Part shown: positions 25,675 through 35,239 of the stretch, piece by piece
Layout of the letters: every line of letters begins with the position of its first letter
Numbering within the stretch: position 1 is the stretch's first letter
Assembly: GCA_052148155.1 (NCBI GenBank)
Contig: JBKQIY010000233.1
Location: 1 to 64,000, forward strand
Reading direction: 5' to 3'
DNA length: 64,000 nt
DNA from: JBBQER01 sp052148155
GTDB taxonomy: Bacteria > Actinomycetota > Acidimicrobiia > IMCC26256 > PALSA-610
The notes under the pieces: model-generated
The model's database searches: none
What the model was told of the DNA's origin: nothing
Seen by the model: the letters and a program-made list of their open reading frames with translations, nothing else
Translations under genes and position numbers: made by a program

Positions 25675-26874
25675 TCAGTTCGAGACGATGACCGCGGAGC
25701 CATGGCCGAAGAGGCCTTGGTTGATCGTCAGGCCGACGCACGCGCCAACAACCTGCCGTCCGGCAGCGCGGCCCTGGATCTGCCAGGTCAGCTCGCACAC
25801 CTGCGAAATCGCTTGCGCGGGCACCGCTTCACCGAAGCACGCCAGGCCGCCGCTCGGATTGACCGGAATGCGTCCGCCGATCGTGGTCTCGCCGTCGCGG
25901 AGCAGTTTCTCAGCGTCGCCTGGTGCGCACAGACCGATCTGTTCGTACCAGTCGAGCTCCATCGCGGTCGAGAGGTCGTACACCTCCGCGCAATCGAGGT
26001 CGTCGGGGCCGATCCCGGCCTCCTCGTAGGCGCGTCGCGCAATCGACTCCTTGAAGCCATGCTCTGGCGCCGCACCCGCGCCGGCGGCGCTGTCGGTCGC
26101 GAAGTTGGGAAGCTCGATCGTTGTTTGCGGGTAGCTGGGAGTAATGGTCGAGATCGCGCGCACGCGTACCGGGTCGGATACGCCGTGACGACGCGCGTAA
26201 TCGACGCTGCTCACGACCAGCGCCGCGGCCCCGTCGCTCGTCGCGCAAATATCGAGCAGGCCGAGAGGATCGGAAACGAGGGGAGCGGACAGCACGTCGT
26301 CGATCGAAACCTCCCTCCGATACCGAGCGTTGGGGTTCTCCAATCCGTGGCGCGCGTTCTTCACCTTGACTCGCGCGAAGTCCTCGCGGGTCGCGCCGAA
26401 CAACTCCATGCGACGGCGGGCATACAGGCCGAAGTAGGTGGGATTGGTCGCGCCGAGCAGCCGGAAACGGAGCCAGTCGGGATCGTCGCCGCGTTCGCCC
26501 TTGTTGGGCGCCAGGAAACCCTTGGGTGTCGTATCGGCACCGATCACCAGCGCGACGTCACAAAATCCCGCGAGGATCTGGGCCCGCGCCGCGGCGAGCG
26601 CCGTCGCACCCGACGCGCACGCGGCATACGACGATGCAACCTGCGCGCCGTTCCATCCAAGTGCCTGCGCAAACGTGGCGCCGGCGACATAGCCCGGATA
26701 TCCGTTGCGGACGGTTTCACCGCCCGACACGAACTGCACGTCACGCCACTCGACGTCGGCATCGGCGAGGGCGGCCTTGGCGGCGACGACGCCGTACTCG
26801 ACGAAATTGCGTCCCCACTTGCCCCACGGGTGCATTCCGGCACCGAGGATTGCGATCTCCCGATCGGCACTCAT
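25675..26874 (-). CDS. Thiolase-like protein (SCP-x/lipid-transfer type)
   Basis: A 399-aa thiolase-fold protein. It keeps the nucleophile-region Cys (SSYAACASGATALAAARAQI), but the usual GHPxGxTG motif is replaced by GGLACFGEAVPAQAISQV, so the catalytic His of true thiolases is missing. Proteins of this kind pair with DUF35 proteins and may act as retro-aldolases, as Ltp2 does with a DUF35 partner in steroid side-chain removal; that role is inference. The upstream DUF35 gene overlaps it by ATGA. It is the last gene of a five-gene operon with ipdA, ipdB and ipdC. Confidence 0.82.
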   Translation of the reverse strand: MSADREIAILGAGMHPWGKWGRNFVEYGVVAAKAALADADVEWRDVQFVSGGETVRNGYPGYVAGATFAQALGWNGAQVASSYAACASGATALAAARAQILAGFCDVALVIGADTTPKGFLAPNKGERGDDPDWLRFRLLGATNPTYFGLYARRRMELFGATREDFARVKVKNARHGLENPNARYRREVSIDDVLSAPLVSDPLGLLDICATSDGAAALVVSSVDYARRHGVSDPVRVRAISTITPSYPQTTIELPNFATDSAAGAGAAPEHGFKESIARRAYEEAGIGPDDLDCAEVYDLSTAMELDWYEQIGLCAPGDAEKLLRDGETTIGGRIPVNPSGGLACFGEAVPAQAISQVCELTWQIQGRAAGRQVVGACVGLTINQGLFGHGSAVIVSN

Positions 26875-27326
26875 CGCTGACCTACTTCCGGCGCCGCGGT
26901 TGCCGGCGCCCATTGCCATACGACGTATTCGTGGTCGTCGTCCTCGTAGAGCGGGCCGAGCACGAGCACCATGTCCATTCCGACCTCGAGTTGTGTCGCG
27001 TCGGCGGCAGTCGCGAGCTGGCCCAGCACGACCATTTGTTCGACGTCCAGTTCGACCGCGCACACGGTGTACGGAACGAACGGATCGGGCGAAATGTACG
27101 GCTCAGGTGGCGCATAATGGTTCGTCGTCCACGACCACAGCCGGCCCCGACGCGACAGCAACGCCGGCTCGCGTGGTTCACCCGGCTGACTCGGGTTGGA
27201 CGTCACCGCGAGCGCCGTCGGCCAGAAATACGAACCGGTGTTGACACCGCGTGCGCCCATGAGTTGCGGCGCGGTTTCGTCCATCGTGAACCAGTCGTCC
27301 GCGGCCGGAACGCGTTCCTTGCTCAC
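26871..27326 (-). CDS. DUF35 OB-fold protein lacking the zinc-ribbon cysteines
   Basis: A 151-aa partner protein of the thiolase. The C-terminal half fits the DUF35 OB-fold (YVPYTV-like strand PYTVCAVELDVEQMVVLGQL, then TQLEVGMDMVLVLG). The N-terminal rubredoxin-like knuckle, normally of the form RCxxCG...C..C, reads LMGARGVNTGSYFWP with no Cys, so zinc binding is lost. It starts at GTG 27326, overlapping the ipdC stop (GTGA), and overlaps the thiolase start. The intact comparison in this window is the pair at 56700-58300. Confidence 0.75.
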   Translation of the reverse strand: MSKERVPAADDWFTMDETAPQLMGARGVNTGSYFWPTALAVTSNPSQPGEPREPALLSRRGRLWSWTTNHYAPPEPYISPDPFVPYTVCAVELDVEQMVVLGQLATAADATQLEVGMDMVLVLGPLYEDDDHEYVVWQWAPATAAPEVGQR

Positions 27327-28378
27327 GTGAGATCTCCCAATCGTTTGAACGTCTGTTCCGCCTCGTTAATAATCCGCGCGATCAGGTCGGCGACGGTCGG
27401 GAGGTCATCGATGATGCCGGCCACCTGGCCGCTCGACAGCACGCCCGCGTCGAGACGGCCCTCTACCAGGCCTGCTCGCAGCAGCATCGGGGTGTTCGCC
27501 GCGAGCGCGAGCTGCGACCACTTGAGGTTCGCCTCGCGGCGCAAAGCCAGACCCTCGCGCACCAGGCCTCGCCACGACGTTTCCGACATCTTTTTGAACG
27601 CCACCGCGTTGCGGAGCGCGCGAGGCAAGGCCGTGATCGCATTGCTGTGTTCCAGCTCCTCGACGAAGTCTGTGCGCAGCACGCGGTGGGGGACACCGTC
27701 GATGCGGGTCGTGACCACCGTGTCGGAAACAGTCCGCGCGAGGTAGTACTCCTTCACCGAGTCGGGCACCGTGCTCTCGCGCGTGAGCAGGAACCGGGTT
27801 CCCATCGCGACGCCGGCCGCGCCGTAGGCGAGCGCGGCCACCAGCCCGCGACCATCGAAGAAGCCTCCCGCCGCGATCACCGGGATGTCGACCGCGTCCG
27901 CCACCTGCGGGAGCAGCAAGGTCGTCGCGACCGCGCCCGTGTGCCCGCCCCCCTCGCCGCCTTGGACGATCACCGCGTCGGCGCCCCATGCCGCGACCTT
28001 TTCGGCGTGACGGCGGGCGCCGATCGACGGGACGACTGCGATCCCCGCGTCCTTGAGTTGCTTGATCTGGCGCTCGCGGGGCGCGAGCGCAAACGACGCC
28101 ACCGGCACCTGCTCGCGCACGAGGAGCGCGACTCTGGCGTCGGCGTCCTCGGCGTCGGCGCGCAGGTTGACGCCGAACGGCTTTTGGGTTCGCGAACGCA
28201 CTTCACGGATCGCCGATGCCAGCTGATCGAACGTCATCGTCGCCGAGGCGAGAATCCCGAGCGCGCCTGCGGCCGCGGTGGCGCTCACCAGGCGGGGTCC
28301 GGCGACCCAGCCCATGCCGGTCTGGACGATCGGTACGTCGATGCCGAACGCATCACAGATCGGCGTGCGTACGGTCAC
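27323..28378 (-). CDS. ipdC: IpdC homologue (nitronate-monooxygenase-like flavoprotein)
   Basis: A 351-aa FMN-dependent TIM-barrel protein of the 2-nitropropane dioxygenase group. IVQTGMGWVAGPRLVSATA, GILASATMTFDQLA and FGVNLRADAEDADARV lead to IVQGGEGGGHTGAVATTLLL (FMN phosphate loop) and AAGGFFDGRGLVAALAYGA. These and the long C-terminal ANTPMLLRAGLVEG region match mycobacterial IpdC, needed for steroid ring C/D breakdown. The GTG at 28378 is used because it sits directly before the family N-terminus. It lies 10 bp after ipdB. Confidence 0.88.
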   Translation of the reverse strand: MTVRTPICDAFGIDVPIVQTGMGWVAGPRLVSATAAAGALGILASATMTFDQLASAIREVRSRTQKPFGVNLRADAEDADARVALLVREQVPVASFALAPRERQIKQLKDAGIAVVPSIGARRHAEKVAAWGADAVIVQGGEGGGHTGAVATTLLLPQVADAVDIPVIAAGGFFDGRGLVAALAYGAAGVAMGTRFLLTRESTVPDSVKEYYLARTVSDTVVTTRIDGVPHRVLRTDFVEELEHSNAITALPRALRNAVAFKKMSETSWRGLVREGLALRREANLKWSQLALAANTPMLLRAGLVEGRLDAGVLSSGQVAGIIDDLPTVADLIARIINEAEQTFKRLGDLT

Positions 28379-28388
28379 GCTCGCGCGC

Positions 28389-29168
28389 TCACAGGTTGGG
28401 GACTTCCTGCTCGCCGAGGCCGAGGGGATCGATGACCTCGCGGATCCATCGCAGCTCTTCGTCGACAGGAGGGCGCGTCTGGGGAACATCGCTTGGGATC
28501 GCAAGTTCGAAGCCCGTCGCGGCGACGACGTCGGCGACTGTGACGCCGGGGTGCAGGGACTGGAGGCGAAGTCGTCGTTCAGGGGTGTCGAAGTCCAACA
28601 CGCACAGATTCGTGACGACGCGCACGAGGTGGTGATATGTGCTCGCGCGTTTACCGAGACTGGCGGCGCGGTCGTTGCCGACGCCGCTGACGACGCTGAC
28701 CTCCGGTACCAAGACCCGCCTCGAGTGGTTCGGGATCCAATACGAGGTCTTATTGTGGATGGTGTTGCCCGGGGCGCCGCGCATGCCGAGCAGTTGCGCG
28801 GTGGGTTTCTCCGGTGGTCCGATGAACGCGAAGTTCTGGTTGCCGAACGCGTCGAGCTGTACGGCTCCCATGATGATGTGCCGTCGGCCCGACCATACGA
28901 CGTCGAACATCGCGCGGTACGGGTTGTACCCGGCCACGACTTTCTCGGGGAAGTCGACGCCGACCGGGAGGATGTTCTCCACGAGCAACGCCTCGCCGTC
29001 GGTCATCACGAGCGCGGGCTCGAAGGTGGCTTTGGCGAGGCGTCCACCGATCGTTGGCAGCGTCCCGATCGGATTCGCGAGGAGCTCGCCGTCGCCGCGG
29101 AAGCATTCCGCGAGTGCCACCGCGCAATACTCGGCACGCGTCGGCGGTCCGCTTCGAAGAGCGGTCAC
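28389..29168 (-). CDS. ipdB: IpdB homologue, CoA-transferase-fold hydrolase subunit
   Basis: A 259-aa class I CoA-transferase-fold subunit. VMTDGEALLVENI, SGRRHIIMGAVQLDAFGNQN, MRGAPGNTIHNKTSYWIPNH and the RLQSLHPGVTVADVVAATGF region follow the IpdB pattern. With IpdA it opens ring C of the steroid-derived indane intermediate by hydrolysis of a carbon-carbon bond. The start GTG 29168 overlaps the ipdA stop (GTGA), so the two subunits are translated together. Confidence 0.9.
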   Translation of the reverse strand: MTALRSGPPTRAEYCAVALAECFRGDGELLANPIGTLPTIGGRLAKATFEPALVMTDGEALLVENILPVGVDFPEKVVAGYNPYRAMFDVVWSGRRHIIMGAVQLDAFGNQNFAFIGPPEKPTAQLLGMRGAPGNTIHNKTSYWIPNHSRRVLVPEVSVVSGVGNDRAASLGKRASTYHHLVRVVTNLCVLDFDTPERRLRLQSLHPGVTVADVVAATGFELAIPSDVPQTRPPVDEELRWIREVIDPLGLGEQEVPNL

Positions 29169-30016
29169 GACTGCACCGCAGCCTGGTATTCGGTTTCGGT
29201 CACGTCGAGATATCGCGCCTTGAACGCGTCCCACGCGTCGTCGCTTTTGGCGGAACCGGCGTACTCACGTTGGAATGCCTCGTCGCGGGGAAAGTCGGGA
29301 ACGCATTCGGTGAAGTGCGCACCGTGAGGTGTCTCGACGACGCCGTCCGTCATCAAGCGGTTGATACGGATCGATTGCGGAGGTCCGGCGCGCAAGAATT
29401 CGTCGGTATCGACGAGCTTTTCGACGGACATGAATCGTTTCCCGGCGGCCATACACATGAGATCGTCGAAATATGGGTCAATGCCGAGACACTGTCCGGA
29501 CCCGCCGCGGTCACCGCGGTGCATATGAATTAGCGCGACGTCGAGATCGAGGGCCGGCATCGCGACGAGCACTTCTCCGTCGGCGTACGGCGACTCCACC
29601 GTTTTCAACGCCGGATTGAGGCGCATGACATCGGATCCGAGGCCCACGCGAGTCGGGAGGAACGGCACGCGCCACGCGGCAGCCTGCAGACCGAGCAGGA
29701 ACATGCCTTCGTCGAGCTCGGTGGCCTGCACGGCTCCGGACTGGCGCGCGTTGCGGAAATGTGGCTCGAGCGCGATCGAGTCGAGCGACACGAACGAGTA
29801 CACGACCCGCTGCACCTTGCCGGCACGGCAAAGCAGCCCGACATCGGGTCCACCGTACGACACGATCGTGAGATCGCGTACCGGCGAGCGGACGAGCGCA
29901 CGTACAAGCGCCATCGGCTTGCGTCGCGACCCCCAGCCGCCGATCCCGACGGTCATGCCACTTCGGATCGAGGCGACGACGTCGTCGATCGTCACGCGCT
30001 TGTCAGGAACGGGCAC
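29165..30016 (-). CDS. ipdA: IpdA homologue, CoA-transferase-fold hydrolase subunit
   Basis: A 283-aa subunit. The N-terminus MTVGIGGWGSRRKPMALVRA, then LTIVSYGGPDVGLLCRAGKV, YSFVSLDSIAL and the LPFLPTRVGLGSDVM region, and finally IDPYFDDLMCMAAGKRFMSV, match mycobacterial IpdA. It forms the ring C-cleaving IpdAB enzyme with the next gene. The start is GTG 30016 with AGGAG five bases upstream. It is the first gene of the ipdA-ipdB-ipdC-DUF35-thiolase operon. Confidence 0.9.
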   Translation of the reverse strand: MPVPDKRVTIDDVVASIRSGMTVGIGGWGSRRKPMALVRALVRSPVRDLTIVSYGGPDVGLLCRAGKVQRVVYSFVSLDSIALEPHFRNARQSGAVQATELDEGMFLLGLQAAAWRVPFLPTRVGLGSDVMRLNPALKTVESPYADGEVLVAMPALDLDVALIHMHRGDRGGSGQCLGIDPYFDDLMCMAAGKRFMSVEKLVDTDEFLRAGPPQSIRINRLMTDGVVETPHGAHFTECVPDFPRDEAFQREYAGSAKSDDAWDAFKARYLDVTETEYQAAVQS

Positions 30017-30525
30017 CGCTACTCCTGGTTCTGTTCTCTTCCTAGTTGTGATGTGAAGCGCGCCGCGCCGTCGGTCGATCTGACTGTACGTTGGCGCGGT
30101 CTTGCCCCGCAAGATCGCGTCCGGTGTGTGATTGACGCATTCGCAGTATCTCAAGAGCCTTGTCCGCGTGCGAGTGCATCTATATCTCGCTGTGCATGTT
30201 CGCAGTGAGCGAACGATCAGTCGTCGATGACGAACGTCGGCCGCTTCTTGAGTAGGTTCGAACGCCGCTTGACACTGAACGTCTCGGCAACGGCGCGATC
30301 GACAAAGCAGCGGGATACTCGAAGTTGTGTCTCTCCGCGAGCTGGAACTGTGTGGCGACGGTGTCGGCACTGATCCCGATCCGCCGCGCACGAACCGTAC
30401 CGAAGTCGATCTTCGGGTGACGGTACTGACAACTCTTACTGGTACAGCCATCGGTCATTGCCGCCGGGCAGAAGCAAGCACCACTGTTCTGTCGTGACGA
30501 AGTGTCGGGGGTGAGGTCCTTGGCG
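30017..30525. other. Promoter region of ipdA, with no supported gene
   Basis: About 500 bp. A minus-strand frame from ATG 30458 gives IDFGTVRARRIGISADTVA then a TQFQLAERHNFEYP stretch, mildly protein-like, but it continues better in a second frame and ends in low-complexity sequence, so it may be a relic. No palindrome resembling the known KstR2 site was seen by eye. Confidence 0.4.
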
Positions 30526-32568
30526 TTACGGGCCGGCCGGAGTGGTCTGGTAAGTGAACGGCGCTGGCTGGTCGCCGGTTCCGATTGGGTCGGTGCCGGC
30601 GACGTTGACCGTGCCCGTTCCTGCGGGCGCGATGACCACTTCGGTTGTTGGGCTGGCCGAGACGACTTGGGCGGTCGCGGTGCCGAATGTGATGGTGGTT
30701 CGTTCGAGACCGACGCCGTGCAGTGTGACGCGCGTGCCGGCATGGCCGGTGTTCGGTGTCATGGTGGCGATTTGGGGGCAGGCCAAGCCGGATGCGATGG
30801 GCACACCGAAACCGGTCGCGAGGTCGAAGCCCGGCGCGGTTCTGAACGTGCCGGCGTGGGTGCGGGTCAGATCGTTGCTGCCTGGTGTCTCGACGGCGAA
30901 GGTTGTCCAGTTGATCCCGGTGTTCACATCGACGACCGCAGTGCCGTACGTGTGTTTGGAGATCAGTGCGGCCACCTTGGCCGCGAAGTCGCCGAGACTT
31001 CCGGCATCGCAGCCTTGATCGATGTCGGCTGTGATGCCAGCCATCTTGGGCGCCGCGATGCTGGTCCCGCCGACCGCGGTCCAGCCACCTAGGAAGTAGA
31101 AGGTTTCCCCGACGCCGGCATTGGCTGAGATGTCGGGTACCTCCCGACAGGTCGAGCAGGTCGCGTCGGCTGCGAGCGGCTGCCAGCTTGGCCGTTGGAA
31201 ATGGTCTGACAGGCCGCCGCCTCCTGCGCCGCCGCCGTTTCCTGCGCAGGAGTCGCCCGTTTCGCCTTCGCAGTCGTTCCAGACAGGTTCAACGCCGAGA
31301 TTTTCCAACGCAGTGCCGCCGACGCCGGTTACGAGCGGATCGTCAGCTGGGTTATCGACCTGGAGCATTTCGCCGTGCGCAGTTTTGACGCCTTGGTAGC
31401 AGTCTTCGGATCCGGAGTCTCCCGTCGCGGCGAAGACGGTCTGACCCTGCGCGGCTGCTTGTTGAAACAGTCCGTGGAGCGCATCGAGGCTCGCATCCGT
31501 GAGTTCAGCCTCGCATATCCCCCAACTGGTGGACACGACCTGCGCGCGGTCGTCCTGAACGATTTGATTGTACGCGTCGTATACACCGACGGCAGTATTC
31601 GGTGCCTCGTAGGACACGATCGACGCGCCGGGTGCTTGCGTCGCTGCTTCCTGGATGTCGATCTCAGCTTCGAGCGATCCGCCGAGTCCTACGGACGCGC
31701 CGCCGTCGACCTTTTTGACGGTGACAGCGTTGTGAAGACCGAAACACGAGAAATATTGGTTTGTATCCGCCGCGCGGCTCTGCGCGAGTTCGAACACGGC
31801 GATCGTTTTGCCATTGCCGGTGAGGCCGTCGGCCCACAGGTCATTGACGTGGTAGGAGCGGCCGACCTGATCGGGAGTCCAATAGCTTTCGTCAGCGAAG
31901 CTGGTCGCTTGGGGACACGCGGTAACGGCCGCAGGTGACACCGGCCGGTCTGTCGGGTGTGGCCTGAGGGTGGTATGTGGTGTGCGGTCGAGCGCGTGAC
32001 CGAAGCGGACCGTGTCCGACAGGCCGACGACGGTCGCGATGTCGTCGGCGACGGTCCGCGGCACCGTGGGCGCGGCCGAGGCTAAATATCCGGTCACGGC
32101 GCGAGACAACCGGTAGCGGGAAAATGTCACCCCAAAGGCTTGGGCCACTGCTTGCGCGTCGCCGGTCGCGTGGACTGCCATTCCTCGCAGGCTCGTCTCG
32201 CTCAGACCTTGCGTATGCAGCCAAGAGGTCACGCGTTCAACTTGCGCGCGATTCGGCCCAAACTCGCGGGTGAATTCGCCTGGCGTGAGCCAATGCTGGT
32301 AGCGGCGCGACGTCGGGTCGGCGAGATCGTCCAGCAGGGCGGACAGCTGACGGGAATGTGACGGCCGAAGCACGACGTCAATCGTGAGTTGCTGTTCTGA
32401 CGGCAGCGGGCCGAGCCGTGTCGCGTCGGCCGGAACTTGGGGTACGAGTATCGCGAGTCGGACCGGCGACACAGAAGCCGGCGCGGCGCTAGACGCGTCA
32501 ACACTGCCCGCCAACATGGCAACGATGGCGAGCGCAGCGGCGACCGCGACCGCGACCGACGCTCTCAT
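30526..32568 (-). CDS. Secreted S53 sedolisin-type serine-carboxyl protease
   Basis: A 680-aa exported protease. A signal peptide (residues 1-30) is followed by the pro-domain (HYQHWLTPGEFTREFGP-like segment RRYQHWLTPGEFTREFG). In the catalytic domain, GSLEAEIDIQEA supplies the Glu and Asp, FAATGDSGSEDC the oxyanion Asp, and AVGGTSIAAPKMAG the catalytic Ser. The last ~85 residues look like an IPT/TIG immunoglobulin-like domain (IATMTPNTGHAGTRVTLHG). Sedolisins work in acid and activate by self-cleavage. It is divergent from the next secreted-protein gene. Confidence 0.9.
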   Translation of the reverse strand: MRASVAVAVAAALAIVAMLAGSVDASSAAPASVSPVRLAILVPQVPADATRLGPLPSEQQLTIDVVLRPSHSRQLSALLDDLADPTSRRYQHWLTPGEFTREFGPNRAQVERVTSWLHTQGLSETSLRGMAVHATGDAQAVAQAFGVTFSRYRLSRAVTGYLASAAPTVPRTVADDIATVVGLSDTVRFGHALDRTPHTTLRPHPTDRPVSPAAVTACPQATSFADESYWTPDQVGRSYHVNDLWADGLTGNGKTIAVFELAQSRAADTNQYFSCFGLHNAVTVKKVDGGASVGLGGSLEAEIDIQEAATQAPGASIVSYEAPNTAVGVYDAYNQIVQDDRAQVVSTSWGICEAELTDASLDALHGLFQQAAAQGQTVFAATGDSGSEDCYQGVKTAHGEMLQVDNPADDPLVTGVGGTALENLGVEPVWNDCEGETGDSCAGNGGGAGGGGLSDHFQRPSWQPLAADATCSTCREVPDISANAGVGETFYFLGGWTAVGGTSIAAPKMAGITADIDQGCDAGSLGDFAAKVAALISKHTYGTAVVDVNTGINWTTFAVETPGSNDLTRTHAGTFRTAPGFDLATGFGVPIASGLACPQIATMTPNTGHAGTRVTLHGVGLERTTITFGTATAQVVSASPTTEVVIAPAGTGTVNVAGTDPIGTGDQPAPFTYQTTPAGP

Positions 32569-32905
32569 CGGATCCCCGCGACCGTCGTTCGGAACGGTCC
32601 CGGATGAGTTCGGCCTTCTAGTGAGCGCGACGTCATCACCTTCGCATTGTTTCACGCCGGACTCCGTGACGGGCACCGAGACGCGAACCGACTTCTCCCA
32701 GGCCACCGCCCACGTCGTCCGGATGCGACAGCGGCGCGATCGCGCGATGGTTGGACGGCATCGTCGTCTCAGAGTGGTGCGCGGCAACCTTCGGGTCTCA
32801 CCCGGTTCGAATTTTGGCTCGCCAGGTAGGCTGCGCGTGCTCGTCGTTCGGTATTTCGGCTCGGAACGTTGGGGAAATGGCGCGACGACGCCATGAGATC
32901 TTGAG
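32569..32905. other. Divergent promoter region between two secreted-protein genes
   Basis: About 340 bp upstream of both the sedolisin gene and the 14-repeat gene. No gene or clear -35/-10 pair was recognised. Confidence 0.45.
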
Positions 32906-35239
32906 GTGAGACGGGTGCGGCGACCGGCGAGACGTGTGCTGGTGGCGCTGACGGCGGCATCGATGTCGGTCGCCCTGGGCCCGTGGTCGTCGGTTGCCGC
33001 CCAGGCGATGGCGCAGTCACACGTCGTGGCCAGTGCGTCGGCGGACCTTGGGTGGGTGCTCCTTCATGCTCGTTCGCCTCTCGCGTTGTCGCAGGATGCG
33101 CTGACGTCGGTTTCGTGTGCGAGTTCCGTCAGTTGCGTCGGGGTTGGCAGTGGTTACAACACCGCGCTCGCCGAAGTATGGGACGGCGCCGATTGGTCGA
33201 TCGTCCCGACACCGATACCAGCAGGGCGCGTCCTCCAGAGCATTTCCTGTACGACCTCGACATCCTGCATGGCTGTGGGAGGTGTCACGATCGATCCGTT
33301 CAGCGGCGCGTCACGCACACTCGCTGAACGCTGGAACGGCGCGACCTGGTCGATCGTACCGACCCCGAATGTCGCGCATGCGCCCGTAACAACGTTGGCG
33401 AGCGTGGCTTGCACTTCCGCGGCGAGCTGTATCGCGGTCGGCGACGCGGGAAACGAGACGACGACCAAGGCGCTTATCGAGCGATGGAACGGAACGATCT
33501 GGTCGGTCGTACCGAGCGCCGAGTTTTTCCGATCCGTCGCCGTCAGTCTCTCCGCGGTCAGCTGTCCCGCACCCAACGATTGTGTGGCGATCGGTGATGC
33601 ATCGACCCAGAGCACGACGATTTCGATCAGCGAACGGTGGAACGGGACGGCGTGGTCGATCATGTCGATCCCGACACCTTCGGGGCCCCTGGCTGCCATC
33701 ATCGCGGCAGTCTCCTGCGCGACGAGTACCAGTTGCCTAGCCGTCGGCACATCGATCAGTGCATCGTTCGTCGAGAGCGCGTTTGCCGATCGATGGAACG
33801 GCATCTCATGGTCCAGTGTCGCCGGCCCGACGGTCACGGGCGCGCAAAGTGATGCGCTGTCGCAAGTCGAATGCAAGTCCGCCACGAGTTGCGTCGCGGT
33901 CGGCGACTCGGGATCCGGTCCACTCACCCCGGCCGGGGCCGAGACGCCGCTCATCGCACGTTGGAACGGCACCCGATGGTTGAACGTGCCGAGCGCAACT
34001 CCAGCAGGAGCGAAGCTCGCCGCGCTCGTCGGCATCTCCTGTTCGAGCATCGGCCGTTGTGCTGCGGTCGGGACCTTCGCCAATCCGACGTCGGGGGGCG
34101 ACGACCCTCTCGCCGAACGCTGGGACGGCACCATCTGGTCGGTCGTGCCGGCCGCGACCCGACCTGGCCCTCGGATCGCGATCCTTTCCGGCGTGTCATG
34201 CGTCGCGACCGACAGCTGCCTAGCCGTCGGCGAATCGCCTTCCGGCGCACTTTCAGAACGGTGGAACGGAACGAGCTGGTCGATCGTGCCTTCCGCAGCG
34301 ACGACGGCCGGCCAGTTCGGATCGCTGACCGCTATCTCGTGCGCGAGCAGCGCTGCGTGTTATGCCGTCGGAGACGACTCCGGCGCGAACGGTTCCGTGC
34401 CGCTAGCGGAACGCTGGAACGGCACCACCTGGTCCGTCACCCCGATCCCCAAGCCGACAACAGGAGCCGACAGCCTCTTGGCGAGCGTCTCATGCTCCGA
34501 CGCGGCCGATTGCATGGCAGTAGGAAGCACGCTCAAGCTCAGTATCACGACGATTGACATCAGCCCGCTGATCGAACATTGGGATGGCGTTCACTGGTCC
34601 ATCCTCGCCGGCGCTGTCCCCGGTGGCGCGCACGAGCCCACGCTGTCTGGAGTGTCGTGTCCTTCGGCGGACGACTGCGAGGCAGTCGGCTCCTACCTCG
34701 GCAACGATGGCCCCAGCGCGCTCATCGAACACTGGAACGGAACGAGCTGGTCGGACAGCACAAGCCCTAAGCCGGCCGGCACCCTCGGAGCGCAGCTTTC
34801 AGCCGTGTCATGTCCGACCGTCGGAAACTGCACCGCGGTCGGAACGACCGACGCGTTCGAGGGGCAACACACCATCGTCGAGCATTCTGTTGCCGATACC
34901 TGGTCGATTGTCGCGAGCCCCGACGCGGCCGGACAAGACTCCAACCTGCTCACCGGCGTGTCGTGCGCGAGCCCGAACGACTGCACCGCGATCGGCATCT
35001 CGCAAAACGCCGCGAGCGGCGGTGTCACGTTCGTCGGCGGCTCGGAACTCGGCAACGTCCTCACCGAGCATTGGAACGGCATCCGCTGGACGGTCCTGCC
35101 GAATCCGGCCGTCCCCAACGCCACCAATGTCATCCTGAACGCGGTATCGAGCCCGCCGGACAACTCGTGCATTGCCGTGGGATTCCTCATCCAACCTGGT
35201 ACCGGAATCGAACAAGCACTCGCCGAAAAACTCAACTGA
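32906..35239 (+). CDS. Secreted protein with 14 Cys-containing repeats (propeller-like)
   Basis: A 777-aa exported protein. A signal peptide (basic start, VLVALTAASMSVALG core) is followed by 14 units of about 50 residues. Each has a first half with VSC-x6-C-x-AVG and a second half with (L/I)-x-E-R/H-W-N/D-G-x-x-W-S-I/V-(V)P. The paired Cys in each unit could form a disulphide. The spacing and Trp positions suggest a beta-propeller or two seven-bladed propellers. Function unknown; no catalytic motif is seen. GTG 32906 or 32915 may be the start; the second has GAGG at the right distance. Confidence 0.8.
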   Translation: MRRVRRPARRVLVALTAASMSVALGPWSSVAAQAMAQSHVVASASADLGWVLLHARSPLALSQDALTSVSCASSVSCVGVGSGYNTALAEVWDGADWSIVPTPIPAGRVLQSISCTTSTSCMAVGGVTIDPFSGASRTLAERWNGATWSIVPTPNVAHAPVTTLASVACTSAASCIAVGDAGNETTTKALIERWNGTIWSVVPSAEFFRSVAVSLSAVSCPAPNDCVAIGDASTQSTTISISERWNGTAWSIMSIPTPSGPLAAIIAAVSCATSTSCLAVGTSISASFVESAFADRWNGISWSSVAGPTVTGAQSDALSQVECKSATSCVAVGDSGSGPLTPAGAETPLIARWNGTRWLNVPSATPAGAKLAALVGISCSSIGRCAAVGTFANPTSGGDDPLAERWDGTIWSVVPAATRPGPRIAILSGVSCVATDSCLAVGESPSGALSERWNGTSWSIVPSAATTAGQFGSLTAISCASSAACYAVGDDSGANGSVPLAERWNGTTWSVTPIPKPTTGADSLLASVSCSDAADCMAVGSTLKLSITTIDISPLIEHWDGVHWSILAGAVPGGAHEPTLSGVSCPSADDCEAVGSYLGNDGPSALIEHWNGTSWSDSTSPKPAGTLGAQLSAVSCPTVGNCTAVGTTDAFEGQHTIVEHSVADTWSIVASPDAAGQDSNLLTGVSCASPNDCTAIGISQNAASGGVTFVGGSELGNVLTEHWNGIRWTVLPNPAVPNATNVILNAVSSPPDNSCIAVGFLIQPGTGIEQALAEKLN

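Noticed and set aside
30180..30458. A 92-aa minus-strand frame between ipdA and the sedolisin gene
   Set aside because: Its first half is mildly protein-like but a better continuation lies in another frame, its end is low-complexity, and no family is recognised.
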